This document shows positions 27,945-37,232 of a DNA stretch of 64,000 nt, piece by piece. The notes under the pieces are model-generated. The model was not told the origin of the DNA. It ran no database searches and saw only the letters and a program-made list of their open reading frames with translations. Where the stretch lies: contig DIZL01000006.1 in the NCBI GenBank assembly GCA_002429385.1, positions 40,816 through 104,815 of the forward strand, given 5' to 3'. This stretch comes from Prolixibacteraceae bacterium UBA6029. GTDB taxonomy: Bacteria > Bacteroidota > Bacteroidia > Bacteroidales > Prolixibacteraceae. Position numbers and translations under genes: made by a program. Position 1 is the first letter of the stretch, and each line of letters starts with the position of its first letter.

Positions 27945-29411
27945 ATGAGCAACGAAATCTCAAAATTAACGCCCATCGAAATATGGGAGAATTTTCATGC
28001 GATTACGCGTATACCGCGTCCTTCACATCATGAAGAGCAAATCAGGCAATTTATTGCCGATTTTGGTAAGAACCTTGGATTGGAAACCATCCAGGATAAG
28101 ATCGGGAACGTGATTATCCGTAAACCTGCCAGTGCAGGAATGGAAAAACACAAGGGAGTTATTCTTCAGGGGCACCTTGACATGGTGCCGCAAAAGAACA
28201 GCGACAAGGATCATGATTTCGCCAAAGATCCTATTGAGACCATCATCGACGGCGAATGGGTCAAAGCCAACGGGACTACCCTTGGAGCCGACAATGGCAT
28301 AGGGGTGGCAGCAGCAATGGCTGTTCTGGCCTCCAAAGACCTAGTTCACGGTCCGATAGAAGCATTGTTTACCGCTACCGAAGAAACCGGTATGGACGGT
28401 GCAATTGGCCTGAAATCAGGTCTGTTGAAAGGCGATATCCTGATCAACATGGATTCGGAAGATGAAGGTGAACTATATGTAGGTTGTGCCGGTGGCGAGG
28501 ATGCCAATGTCCTGTTTAATTACACTGAAGTTTCGGTTCCGGCAGATTCCATCGCCTTTCGCCTGAATATCACCGGGCTTAAAGGTGGACACTCCGGTCT
28601 GGACATTGTTCTGGGACGTGGAAATGCCAATAAAATATTCTTCCGTGTACTGAAAGAAGCCTACAAAGTGTGCGGTCTGAGATTGGCCTCAATTAATGGC
28701 GGCAATCTTCGCAACGCTATTCCACGTGAAGCTTTCGGTATTGTTACAGTACCTTATGAAAAAGCCGACAAGCTGGTTGGTCTGCTTGCAGGATTGACCA
28801 CTGTGATCAAACGTGAACTGTCAGCAACGGAGCCTACCCTGAAAATCGAACTTTCGAAAACGGAGATGCCTGCCATGCTGATCGATGAAAAGACACAGAT
28901 CAATCTGACTCATGCCATTGTGGCCTGTCCAAACGGAGTAATCCGCATGAGCGACAGTATGCCTGGACTGGTTGAGACTTCGACCAACCTGGCTATTGTA
29001 AAATCGGACAGTGAAGATAAAACGATCAGCATTGCCTGCCTGATGCGCAGTTCGGTTGATACCGCAAGGGCTGAACTGGGATCACGAATGGATTCTGTAT
29101 TTTCACTGGCAGGCGCCAAGGTAACTCTGGCAGGTGGCTATCCAGGCTGGAAACCAAACATGGAATCGCCTATCCTGAAAACCATGCAAGGGGTGTACCA
29201 GGCCAAATTCGGACGTATTCCTGAAATCAAAGCCATTCATGCAGGATTGGAATGCGGTATATTAGGCGGAACATATCCGAGCTGGGATATGATTTCCTTT
29301 GGACCAACCATCCGCTTCCCCCACTCACCAGATGAAAAAGTAAACATCGAATCGGTGAGTAAATTCTGGGATTTCCTGGTTGAAACATTGAAGAGCATTC
29401 CAGTGAAATAG
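27945..29411 (+). CDS. pepD: Cytosolic (aminoacyl-histidine) dipeptidase, M20 family
   Basis: 488 aa from ATG 27945 (MSNEISKLTP); the upstream in-frame ATG at 27891 adds unconserved residues. M20 metal and catalytic motifs are LQGHLDMVPQ (His/Asp), LGADNGIG, ATEETGMDG (catalytic Glu) and MDSEDEGE. GLKGGHSGLDI is the dimerisation-domain motif. It cleaves dipeptides, including Xaa-His, in the cytosol. It could use peptides brought in by the POT carrier at 16567. It has its own terminators at both ends. Confidence 0.93.
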   Translation: MSNEISKLTPIEIWENFHAITRIPRPSHHEEQIRQFIADFGKNLGLETIQDKIGNVIIRKPASAGMEKHKGVILQGHLDMVPQKNSDKDHDFAKDPIETIIDGEWVKANGTTLGADNGIGVAAAMAVLASKDLVHGPIEALFTATEETGMDGAIGLKSGLLKGDILINMDSEDEGELYVGCAGGEDANVLFNYTEVSVPADSIAFRLNITGLKGGHSGLDIVLGRGNANKIFFRVLKEAYKVCGLRLASINGGNLRNAIPREAFGIVTVPYEKADKLVGLLAGLTTVIKRELSATEPTLKIELSKTEMPAMLIDEKTQINLTHAIVACPNGVIRMSDSMPGLVETSTNLAIVKSDSEDKTISIACLMRSSVDTARAELGSRMDSVFSLAGAKVTLAGGYPGWKPNMESPILKTMQGVYQAKFGRIPEIKAIHAGLECGILGGTYPSWDMISFGPTIRFPHSPDEKVNIESVSKFWDFLVETLKSIPVK

Positions 29412-29430
29412 ATTTACCCGGAACCTATAT

Positions 29431-29468
29431 AAAAAAGATTCCGTCCCGAAAGAGGCGGAATCTTTTTT
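29431..29468 (+). terminator. Intrinsic terminator of pepD
   Basis: 13-bp perfect stem AAAAAAGATTCCG (29431-29443) / CGGAATCTTTTTT (29456-29468). The A/T ends make it work in both directions. Confidence 0.85.
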
Positions 29469-29471
29469 GTT

Positions 29472-29508
29472 AAGGGGTTCCATCTCTTTTTGAAAGATGG
29501 AATCCCTT
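29472..29508. terminator. Second terminator hairpin (GGATTCCATCT family)
   Basis: 14-nt arms at 29472-29485 and 29495-29508 (core TTCCATCT / AGATGGAA), one G-T mismatch. It lies between convergent genes pepD and the FISUMP gene, and is nearly identical to 6291-6330 and 55172-55203. Confidence 0.75.
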
Positions 29509-29548
29509 AGCACAAAGCCAACTTGACTATCTTTAATTTTTGAACAAA

Positions 29549-31504
29549 CTATTGCATTGTTGAGACTTCATACATGATACGATTACCCAGAGCGCTATAG
29601 TAAAAGCAGTTCAATACAAATGTTTTTGTGACCGGGTTATAGTAATTGATCGTAAGATCTGCAGGTTTCTGAGTTGGGTCGCCTGTCCATATAGTCCACA
29701 TGCCACCTACTGATGCAAGTGTTGTTGGATCAAAAGGAGAAGCAATGACTTTATAACAAGTTGTTCCACCAACTACGACTGTTTCCGAGGTAACCTCAAT
29801 CGTAATATCATATACTAAGTAGTTTCCGAATCCTGTTTTCCGAACTTTATTGTAATCTAAAATACTAAAAACCTGGTCTGCATTAACCGGTTCCGTTGGA
29901 TTACCAGGACGGATACGATAACCTACTGTATGGTAAGTGCCTGCATAAGGGCAATATATATAACTGACCTGATTCCCATACGAAGTTCCCAGACTATTGG
30001 TCGCATAAGCACGCACATAATAACGAGTTTTGTCAATCAAACCTGTTAAATTACTGGAAAAAACTCCTATTCCAGTCCCATCGGTAGTAAAGCTATTTGC
30101 CAATGTTGGAAGCACTGAAGTACTGTAGCAAATTCCACGTGCGGTCACAGGTGATCCCCCATCATTATAAATATTTCCACCAGATAATGCTGTGCTTTGA
30201 GTTAAAGAAGTAACAGTTATAGTGGATATTGCAGGCAGTTCGTTATACACGCCTTTTATACAGCGGACGCTTACCCCTTCGGTTCCGGTTTCCATAGTCG
30301 TGCCAAACGTTGCATCTCTGTAATATGTTTGACGGCCACTTCCAACGTTCCCGTTTCCGTTTCGAATTGTAGATGACCAAAATTCTCCCAGGCTATCTTT
30401 TCTGTAAAAAATCCCTGCGTCCCGATACCCACCAGGTAGTGCTGTGAAGCCTGAACTATTTGTTGCTCCAGTATTAGGACTTAGATAATGGGTATTCCCT
30501 GCTTCTTTTAATTTTCCGCCGGCAACGTTATAACCTCCTAAATAATCAGTAAGTGTAGTCCATTCAGTATCAGTGGGGATATGCCAACCAAGTGGGGCAA
30601 GTTTGTTAGTATTTACAGTGTACCAGTTATATAAAGCGCCAAAGGTGCTTTGATTGGCAACATCATTGTTGTACCAGCAATAAGCTGGAGTCGTAAGATT
30701 TGACCAGGCTAATTTATCTGTCACATTCGGGATGCTTGTGCCATCGTTATATTTCGTAGTTCTCAGGTTTTCTCCCATCCATATCTGTGTCCCAATTTGT
30801 ACGACCGAATAATGGGTTCCATCACCATCAGTACAATCAACAAAGGGAATAGTTATCGTTTTGCTTTGTGTTGGCACTTCAGTTGAAATGGTTTTGTAAT
30901 TGCCCGATATGCTGGTAAATTTTAATAGATCGCCAGTATTGTATTGCATTAGTTTTTCAGTAGTTGCACTTTTTAATTTCTCTTTAGAAGCTGGAATTGC
31001 AACATTACCCAAGTAATTAATCCTTATATCGGAACCAGGTGCTCCGTTGCTTAAGAGTATGCCGGTATAAGTGTATGCTGATGAAGATATTCTAATTGTA
31101 TAAATTCCACTTCGAAGACCGCTTACCTGATAAGAATGTGTACCAATAGAAAGTAAGTTTTGTGCTGCAATTATTCTTCTTCCTGCAATGTCGAACAGTT
31201 CAATGTTTATAGTACCTGAAGCAGTGGCTATAAAATCAATTGTACTAATGTCGGTTGTAGGATTAGGATAGATGCGCAATGCATTTTCACTATCAGAGAT
31301 AGTATTTATTCCATTCCAGGTTCCTGACAAATGAAGTACTTCTGAACCAGAAAGGCTTATGCTCGTGCCTTGGGTAAGATTCTCAACGGTTACAGAACCT
31401 ACAGTGGTACTGGCTCCTGTTCCTGCAAAACTAATCAGATAGTCCTGCGCTTGGATGGAAACCATCGCAAAAAGAAACGATAAAAGCAAAGTAAATTTTT
31501 TCAT
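29549..31504 (-). CDS. FISUMP-domain secreted protein with an internal T9SS-type sorting-like module
   Basis: 651 aa with a signal peptide (about residues 1-19, ending IQAQ). Residues about 75-150 look like a Por-secretion-system C-terminal sorting domain: LRIYPNPTTD, INIELFDIAGRRI, SGLRSGIYTIRI. Here, however, it follows the signal peptide instead of ending the protein. Residues about 220-430 are a FISUMP domain (VVQIGTQIWMGENLRTTKY, LGWHIPTDTEW, FWSSTIRNG). A fibronectin-like stretch follows (SFTTDGTGIGVFSSNLTGL), then a C-terminal beta-rich domain of about 130 aa. Probably surface or outer-membrane located. Function unknown. Confidence 0.8.
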   Translation of the reverse strand: MKKFTLLLSFLFAMVSIQAQDYLISFAGTGASTTVGSVTVENLTQGTSISLSGSEVLHLSGTWNGINTISDSENALRIYPNPTTDISTIDFIATASGTINIELFDIAGRRIIAAQNLLSIGTHSYQVSGLRSGIYTIRISSSAYTYTGILLSNGAPGSDIRINYLGNVAIPASKEKLKSATTEKLMQYNTGDLLKFTSISGNYKTISTEVPTQSKTITIPFVDCTDGDGTHYSVVQIGTQIWMGENLRTTKYNDGTSIPNVTDKLAWSNLTTPAYCWYNNDVANQSTFGALYNWYTVNTNKLAPLGWHIPTDTEWTTLTDYLGGYNVAGGKLKEAGNTHYLSPNTGATNSSGFTALPGGYRDAGIFYRKDSLGEFWSSTIRNGNGNVGSGRQTYYRDATFGTTMETGTEGVSVRCIKGVYNELPAISTITVTSLTQSTALSGGNIYNDGGSPVTARGICYSTSVLPTLANSFTTDGTGIGVFSSNLTGLIDKTRYYVRAYATNSLGTSYGNQVSYIYCPYAGTYHTVGYRIRPGNPTEPVNADQVFSILDYNKVRKTGFGNYLVYDITIEVTSETVVVGGTTCYKVIASPFDPTTLASVGGMWTIWTGDPTQKPADLTINYYNPVTKTFVLNCFYYSALGNRIMYEVSTMQ

Positions 31505-31736
31505 CGGATTATAGGTTCTGTACTTTGAACTAACAATTGAATATCATCATGTTACTACAAAATCAGATAAGGGATAAATTATATGATGTTCTTATTTCAA
31601 CTACATTTAATACCAAAAGTAATTATTATAATTAACAATACAAACATTTGTGACTAAATATGTTTACTTTAAAGACTCGATGATAGATTGTACGAGTAGC
31701 TTACTCAAGAGGTCAATAAGTGCAAAAGTGTATTAA

Positions 31737-32147
31737 TCAAACGAAATGGATCTGACTTATTTCTTTTGCAAAGGCATGAAGCGATTTTTCAATCTTCTCT
31801 ACCGTTTTTTGACTTGGCTTGCGGTGTCCGGTAACATAATGGCTTAATTGCCCTTGATTTACGCCAGTGATACGCTGTAACCCTGATAATGAAAGTATAT
31901 TAGAGTAATATGCCAGAAATGAAGCCGTGTCGTATTGAAAAACAAATTCCAAATCTTTAGGGAAATGCTTACCTTCCTCGGTATACAGTTCTTTCATCTC
32001 ATCTCTGCTGGTATAAAAATCGTCAATGGCTTCCTGTACCGTATTACCCTGCCCTAACAGTCCAAATGTAAGGCCTTTGGTGTTTTCTCCAAAATGTACA
32101 TCGTATGTTCCATCTAATCCTTTTTCTACAAACGCATCTACTTTCAT
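31737..32147 (-). CDS. hicB: HicB-family antitoxin with C-terminal HTH
   Basis: 136 aa. The N-terminal HicB fold (GTYDVHFGENTKGLTFGLLGQGNTVQEAIDDF) is followed by an HTH (LQRITGVNQGQLSHYVTGHRKPS) that would bind the operon promoter. It lies 30 nt after hicA. It should neutralise the HicA mRNA interferase and repress the operon. Confidence 0.85.
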   Translation of the reverse strand: MKVDAFVEKGLDGTYDVHFGENTKGLTFGLLGQGNTVQEAIDDFYTSRDEMKELYTEEGKHFPKDLEFVFQYDTASFLAYYSNILSLSGLQRITGVNQGQLSHYVTGHRKPSQKTVEKIEKSLHAFAKEISQIHFV

Positions 32148-32177
32148 AATCTTATCTCCTATCTTTTTTCTCCGTGG

Positions 32178-32366
32178 TCAAAATTTAACGCCTGAATCTT
32201 TACTAATCTGTTGTTGTGTGCCAAACTTGGCTTCTTCGTTTTTGTGGTGGCTTGTTTGAAATTCCTTTTCTGTTATCGGACTGTACCAAATGGGATGCTT
32301 TTTACCGTCCTTTTTCCAATAACAACCTGCTTTCTTTAGCTTTCGTTCAATCTCGGAATATTTCAT
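32178..32366 (-). CDS. hicA: HicA-family mRNA interferase toxin
   Basis: 62 aa from ATG 32366 (MKYSEIERKLK); a longer frame to 32420 adds an unlikely hydrophobic leader. KAGCYWKKDGKKHPIWYSP contains the family's catalytic His region, and TSHHKNEEAKFGTQQQISKDSGV is the usual C-terminus. The order toxin-antitoxin is normal for hicAB. Confidence 0.85.
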   Translation of the reverse strand: MKYSEIERKLKKAGCYWKKDGKKHPIWYSPITEKEFQTSHHKNEEAKFGTQQQISKDSGVKF

Positions 32367-32488
32367 GTTGTCAATGTTCGTTTGATTAACACCCCTCAAA
32401 GATATTAATATTAATATCATAGCTCAAATATTTCGAACCATTTATATTACCTTCGCCAATATACCATACCAAAAAAAGACGCTTGTAA

Positions 32489-32763
32489 TACCCTGCTAAG
32501 CAAAACATACCATCTGGACGCAAAATTCACCACTGTCTTGTTTTATAGCGCTTTCGTATTTACATTTATGAAATAAATGTCGAATAAGCATTTACGCACG
32601 TAATGACCAAAGAGAAAGGGTTTATCCCGAGTACTCGGGATCGCTTTTACAAACGGAATTATCGTGACATACGGATTTGATCGATTCATTTCATCTTAAA
32701 ACCAAACTCTTTACAGGTGAGGTTTCTGGAATAAAGGACGTTCTTTGACATACTGAAATAAAT
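32489..32763. repeat. Direct repeat flanking the higBA-like pair, copy 1
   Basis: Two blocks (32489-32593 and 32690-32763) match 33682-33776 and 33779-33851 in order and orientation. Shared words include AAATAAATGTCGAATAAGC and TTCTTTGACATACTGAAA. This copy carries 96 extra bp between the blocks, including a perfect palindrome at 32624-32641. Confidence 0.8.
32624..32641. repeat. Perfect 18-bp palindrome
   Basis: ATCCCGAGTACTCGGGAT, fully self-complementary, inside the extra segment of direct repeat copy 1. It could be an operator or a remnant end of a small inserted element. Confidence 0.6.
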
Positions 32764-32870
32764 TTAGAGAATGAGTGGACTATATAAGCTTTAGTCTGGT
32801 CAATTCGTTGCACCGTCCTTTATTCATGCTGATAATTTTCTCATCTTGTTTGAAAGCAAAATACAACTAA

Positions 32871-33167
32871 TCAAATTGGCTGAAAATCGAAATTGATCCT
32901 TGTATCCAATGCCAATGCAATTTTGTTGATCGTTGACAAGGTAAGATTGAATTTTCCATTTTCGATCTTTGATATTTGACCCTTTTCCATGCCCAGCTTT
33001 TCAGCAAGTTCAGACTGTGTCAGTTGTTTCTTTTTTCGTAATTCTTTAAACTGGTGTGCCAGTATTTCAGCATTCAGTTCGTTTTCAAATTCGGCACGTT
33101 CTATCGTTCCTTGTTTCCCGACAAATCGGGTTAATACTTCCTCGTGTGACACTGTTTTTATCTTCAT
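32871..33167 (-). CDS. higA: XRE-family antitoxin (HigA-like)
   Basis: 98 aa. The HTH KKKQLTQSELAEKLGMEKGQISKIENGKF lies at about 45-75. The N-terminal part is a short helical extension. The gene overlaps the upstream toxin gene by 4 nt. The order (toxin first) fits higBA modules. Confidence 0.85.
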   Translation of the reverse strand: MKIKTVSHEEVLTRFVGKQGTIERAEFENELNAEILAHQFKELRKKKQLTQSELAEKLGMEKGQISKIENGKFNLTLSTINKIALALDTRINFDFQPI

Positions 33168-33490
33168 AATCCTAAATATTGTTTTCTTAACTGCTCTGCT
33201 TTGTCAATCTCTTTCTGTGGTGTCTTTTGTTTTTTCTTTAAAATACCATGCGTACAAACTACAAATGCGTTTTGTTGAATGTTCCAAAAGGCAAACAATC
33301 GGTATTCGTTGCTGTCCTGTTCAGCCCTAAATTCCCAAATGTTGCTGTTCTTTAACTTCCTAAAAAATCGAACATCAATAATTTGCTGCGACTTTGAAAT
33401 GTTGTAAACTAATTTTAGCGCCGCTTTCGGGTCAATGTTTTCCAAAAAAGCTATTGCATCGGGCAAATATTCAACGTCAAATCGTTTCAT
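33164..33490 (-). CDS. higB: RelE/HigB-type toxin (Gp49-like)
   Basis: 108 aa. SQQIIDVRFFRKLKNSNIWEFRAEQDSNEYRLFAFWNI and FVVCTHGILKKKQKTPQKEIDKA are typical of the phage-derived Gp49-like/HigB toxins that cut mRNA on the ribosome. Basic, 4-nt overlap with the antitoxin gene. A promoter-like box lies just upstream. Confidence 0.88.
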   Translation of the reverse strand: MKRFDVEYLPDAIAFLENIDPKAALKLVYNISKSQQIIDVRFFRKLKNSNIWEFRAEQDSNEYRLFAFWNIQQNAFVVCTHGILKKKQKTPQKEIDKAEQLRKQYLGL

Positions 33491-33494
33491 GGCT

Positions 33495-33529
33495 CAAAGA
33501 TAATGAAAGTTGAAATATATTACAACAAA
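33495..33529 (-). promoter_or_regulatory. Putative promoter of higBA
   Basis: On the minus strand TATCTTTG (33495-33502) is a -7 box, with TTTG or GTTG 20-23 bp upstream. An imperfect GTTG...CAAC inverted repeat in the spacer could be the antitoxin operator. Confidence 0.45.
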
Positions 33530-33681
33530 GTGAGAGGTCATTTTTACCTTTTATTCACAAAAAAAGAGCTTGTTAAGGCACCCTTTTATTTTAGTTCAAT
33601 TCCACAGTAGAATATTACGCTTTCTTAAAACGGAAATGGAGGAAACGGAGGAAATGGAGTATCCTGATCATGCCGGCGGAT

Positions 33682-33851
33682 TACCCTGCTACGCAAAATA
33701 TGCCATATGAGCGCAAAATTCACTACTATCTTGTTTTGTAGTGCTTCATATGAAATAAATGTCGAATAAGCATTTATCTCATCTTAAAACCAAACTCTTT
33801 AATGGTGTGGTTTCAGGAGTAAATGACGTTCTTTGACATACTGAAATAAAA
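33682..33851. repeat. Direct repeat flanking the higBA-like pair, copy 2
   Basis: Uninterrupted version of the repeat at 32489-32763, located upstream of the toxin gene. The two copies bracket the toxin-antitoxin pair in the same orientation. Confidence 0.8.
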
Positions 33852-33948
33852 ATTGGAGCTGCATTTAGTTCTGTGGTGTAATTTGGAATCAACAGAACTT
33901 CCCGCACAACTTTGAAACCCCCTCTATTGAGATAGTCCACGATAATGT

Positions 33949-36447
33949 TTATTTAACTGGGATTCGGAAAGTCTTTATCTCCCAGGGTTTGAAGTCAATT
34001 TTCCCATCGATGTTCCTTATAAATTTACCATCTAAATTGGTTTCCGTCATTTGGGTACCTTTCTTTTGAAAAGATAGCGATGTGATTGGGGTTCGGTCAT
34101 CTGATTTAAAGAAACGTGCAACGATCCACTCCTTTTGAGGGTACAAAGCCGTCAGAATTACATCATCTGACGCTTCAATAGTAAAAGGACTAACAAAGTA
34201 ATCCAGTTTACCTTTATTCGGCTTACCTTCAACAGTCGGAACCTGAAAGCTATATTCCAGCGCTCGCTTGTGTAAATCGGCATTTCTCCAGTTTCCCTTA
34301 AACGGAAGAATGGCAAACTCATAACTATATGAACCATATAACATTCTGGTTCCCCAGATATAATACATAGCATAAGTCAATGGGATCGAGAAACTGTTGT
34401 CCTTTTCCCGGATACTCCCCATGTTTCCTTTGTTAAAGAAGGCGACACCTGATTTTCCATCCGATAAGGCGGTCCAATAATTCCCTTCCACATATTTGTT
34501 ATTTGTTTCTGAAATGGCAAAAGGTAAATCGCGGATACCTACCACACTGGTATCAAGATTTGGGAAGAATTTAAACCGCAGCTTTTCTTCATGGACAAAC
34601 GGAGAGTGACTGTCACGCGGATCATTACTTAACAGTCCTATTTTTTGTCCGTTAAAATCAAATTTAACTTTACAGTCAATGCGGGGATTATCTTCATAGA
34701 TGGTCATTTCAAATTCGTAAGGAATGTTGGAAATGAAACCGTATTCAGTCATTTTTACCCATGGAGTATATTCACTTGATTTTTGGATGATCCATTTACC
34801 ACTTGACTGACAATCAACCCCTTCAATTTTACCTTCAAAGAAAGCAGCTCTTTTCTGATCTCCGGTAATGAAAGCTCCTGTTTTTCGATCTTTGACAGAG
34901 TTGATCCCGCCATCTTGTGATAGTTTAATCTCGTAATAGGGTGTAGTGGCAACCAGGTTGCTTTCATCCGTTTGAATAGCAGATCGTTCAATTTCAATTG
35001 GCGCTTCCTCCGGCAATATGGAATAAGAAGTAAAACTTAACGGGGCCAGTTCGACTTTAAAGGCAATTCGGGCATCAAGCACACTACCGTCTGAAAGTTT
35101 ATTTGATGAAATAATGTGTACCGGTATTTTCTGATCACCACATTTAGCTACAAAATTCTTTGCTTCTCCCTTATTAAGAGCTATATCTGCAAAGATCCAA
35201 TGTGTTTGTTTCCACGAAAGCGGATTGAACACCGTCACCTGTTTAAGTCCTTCGGCAGTCATGTTTTCAGCAAACCAGTCCATTGACTCATCGATAGTTT
35301 GTTGCGATTTATTCTGTGAGAGGGGCAACAATCTTCTGGCATCAGGTAATAATCCGCAAATTTGAATATCATGATGCTGTGCCAGCAACAGGTTCTTCCA
35401 GGCAATTTCGAGATTGGCCTCATGAGATTGACCTCCGTTCAGAACCTCCATTGCCGCAAGCCGTTCAGCAATCAACACGTTTGTTTCTGCCTTCCTTGAA
35501 TTGTTCCAGATTTCATTTCCACAGTATCCCCAGGGCATTCTCACAACAAAATCATTGGGCTTGGTAACCATATCCACCTGCGGTTTAGGGTATTTGTCCA
35601 TCAAATCATCTAAAAGAACCCAGGAAAACTTTGGATTTTTGTCATATTCCTTAACCAATTCTTCTTTTCGCAATCCCGAATCATCTGCCCTTGAAGCCAG
35701 CAATGGTTTTATATGTTCGAATTTTTTTCGGTAATCTTCCAGTGATACCTGACTATCTTTTCCGGGATAGCGTGTAAGAATCCAATTATCTATTGGTGTT
35801 TTCCCAAATTCAGCGCCTTCACCAACATATGTTGGGATGGTCGCCATTTTAGAGCCATCAAGACCGACCCACCATCCAATCGGAACATCAAATGTGGGAT
35901 TATAACCATACATCATAAAGTGCGTGCGCATGATAGCCCCGTCAAACCCAAAGCCCTTAATAATCTGAGGGATTTGACTGTGCATAGCATGTTCGCTCAT
36001 TAAATAAACAGGAGGTCTGTAATTGAAATACTTACGTTCAGCATCCAAGGCATACTGAATTTGCCGGATATTTGATTCATCATTTATAAATTGCGACAAT
36101 GGTTGCCCGTAGGTGCATGATCCGATGGCAAATCTTCCTTTGTATTTCTGCAGGTATCCTTTCAACTCATTGAGTAACGCCGGCTCGTTGTCAGCAAAAT
36201 AATCATAAATCTGAGCTTCATTGTCAAGTCCTATTTTAAAACCAGGATACTTGTCGAGCCATTCTATTGCATTTTTCAGTCTATCCCTGAAATGGTCACT
36301 GCCCCAAAGGATTAATCCACCGTGATCGTAAGTAAGCATGTAGGTTGTATCATCTACCTTTACTTTTTTTTGAGCGTTCGCCGGAGAAACCATGCAGACA
36401 AAAGTAATAAGCAAAAACAGGCACAGGAGGCAAGATAGATTTTTCAA
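33949..36447 (-). CDS. GH38-like (alpha-mannosidase-related) secreted protein
   Basis: 832 aa with a signal peptide (first about 25 residues). The N-terminal (beta/alpha) part has DNEAQIYDYFADNEPALLNELKG, MSEHAMHSQIPQIIKGFGFDG and LLLAQHHDIQICG, matching GH38 landmarks including the QHHD motif. The C-terminal beta domains match GH38 C-terminal layout. The usual metal/nucleophile landmarks look changed: the N-terminal HxD region reads LTYDHGG, and the W-x-x-D-x-F-G-like region reads YLMSEHAMH. It may be a distinct subfamily rather than a classical mannosidase. Periplasmic by signal peptide. A single gene. Confidence 0.7.
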   Translation of the reverse strand: MKNLSCLLCLFLLITFVCMVSPANAQKKVKVDDTTYMLTYDHGGLILWGSDHFRDRLKNAIEWLDKYPGFKIGLDNEAQIYDYFADNEPALLNELKGYLQKYKGRFAIGSCTYGQPLSQFINDESNIRQIQYALDAERKYFNYRPPVYLMSEHAMHSQIPQIIKGFGFDGAIMRTHFMMYGYNPTFDVPIGWWVGLDGSKMATIPTYVGEGAEFGKTPIDNWILTRYPGKDSQVSLEDYRKKFEHIKPLLASRADDSGLRKEELVKEYDKNPKFSWVLLDDLMDKYPKPQVDMVTKPNDFVVRMPWGYCGNEIWNNSRKAETNVLIAERLAAMEVLNGGQSHEANLEIAWKNLLLAQHHDIQICGLLPDARRLLPLSQNKSQQTIDESMDWFAENMTAEGLKQVTVFNPLSWKQTHWIFADIALNKGEAKNFVAKCGDQKIPVHIISSNKLSDGSVLDARIAFKVELAPLSFTSYSILPEEAPIEIERSAIQTDESNLVATTPYYEIKLSQDGGINSVKDRKTGAFITGDQKRAAFFEGKIEGVDCQSSGKWIIQKSSEYTPWVKMTEYGFISNIPYEFEMTIYEDNPRIDCKVKFDFNGQKIGLLSNDPRDSHSPFVHEEKLRFKFFPNLDTSVVGIRDLPFAISETNNKYVEGNYWTALSDGKSGVAFFNKGNMGSIREKDNSFSIPLTYAMYYIWGTRMLYGSYSYEFAILPFKGNWRNADLHKRALEYSFQVPTVEGKPNKGKLDYFVSPFTIEASDDVILTALYPQKEWIVARFFKSDDRTPITSLSFQKKGTQMTETNLDGKFIRNIDGKIDFKPWEIKTFRIPVK

Positions 36448-36581
36448 AATGGCAGTCTTTCAGGTTTAGTCATTGATTAGGTTTTATATCAATTTATGGC
36501 AATTGTCTTTTCTACTAAAACAGATACTGAGACAAGGGAATGGAAGGAGCATCACTAAAGGCTTCACCGATATTTTAAATA

Positions 36582-37232
36582 TTAGTTACCAAACAAGTAT
36601 TTGATTGTCGTATAGAATTCATTGAATTTACCCCCAAATTCGCTTTTCTCAGCTAAATACCCATGAACAAATGAATTTAATTCATCTTGAGATAAACTGC
36701 TATCTAGATTAAGAAAAGGTTCAATAGCATTCTCTCTAAATTTATTTAATTTATCTATATCTAACCTTAATCTTGCAATAGTTGTTATAGCAGCATCATC
36801 ATTACTATCGCTAGGGAATATTTGACCATCATAAGTGTATTTGAATCTGTTTTCGCAATCAGCTTGGAGGGGAGAAACAAATTTAGCTTCATCATACCAA
36901 CTGCCTTTGCCATTTCCACAATGACGCGGTTCTCCTTTCTCTAATTCTAACTGGCATGAGCAAAGCAAATTATCGTAATCTAATTGTAGTAATGGATATT
37001 TACTCCCATCCTTAGGTTTTAGATGCTCTAGATGAAAATCATTAGATGTAATTCTTCTTTCACAATAACAACAAATGAAGCCTTGCTCTCGGGATATCTT
37101 TTCTCTAAGAATGTTTTTTATAGATGAAGGTAATCTGTCCCAATTGGGCTTACCTTTAACATACATTTTATCTTTCTTTTTCCAATCAATGAACTCTTGA
37201 GGTTCTCCTTCTTTTATTATAATGTGTTTCAT
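36582..37232 (-). CDS. ptuB: Septu system HNH endonuclease PtuB
   Basis: 216 aa. CCYCERRI supplies a Cys pair and FHLEHLKPK the HNH-like catalytic His region. DYDNLLCSCQ and HCGNGKGSW are further conserved parts of the TIGR02646/PtuB family. It begins inside the last codons of ptuA (4-nt overlap), so the two are coupled. In Septu systems PtuB is the nuclease in complex with the PtuA ATPase. No reverse transcriptase is adjacent, so this is not a retron-linked version. Confidence 0.88.
   Translation of the reverse strand: MKHIIIKEGEPQEFIDWKKKDKMYVKGKPNWDRLPSSIKNILREKISREQGFICCYCERRITSNDFHLEHLKPKDGSKYPLLQLDYDNLLCSCQLELEKGEPRHCGNGKGSWYDEAKFVSPLQADCENRFKYTYDGQIFPSDSNDDAAITTIARLRLDIDKLNKFRENAIEPFLNLDSSLSQDELNSFVHGYLAEKSEFGGKFNEFYTTIKYLFGN

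Noticed and set aside
32690..32763. TTCTTTGACATACTG region as an rRNA leader
   Set aside because: No rRNA sequence follows; the words belong to the repeat that flanks the toxin-antitoxin pair.
32489..33851. Direct repeats considered as a CRISPR array
   Set aside because: Only two long copies about 1.2 kb apart, with genes between them; no short regularly spaced repeats and no cas genes.
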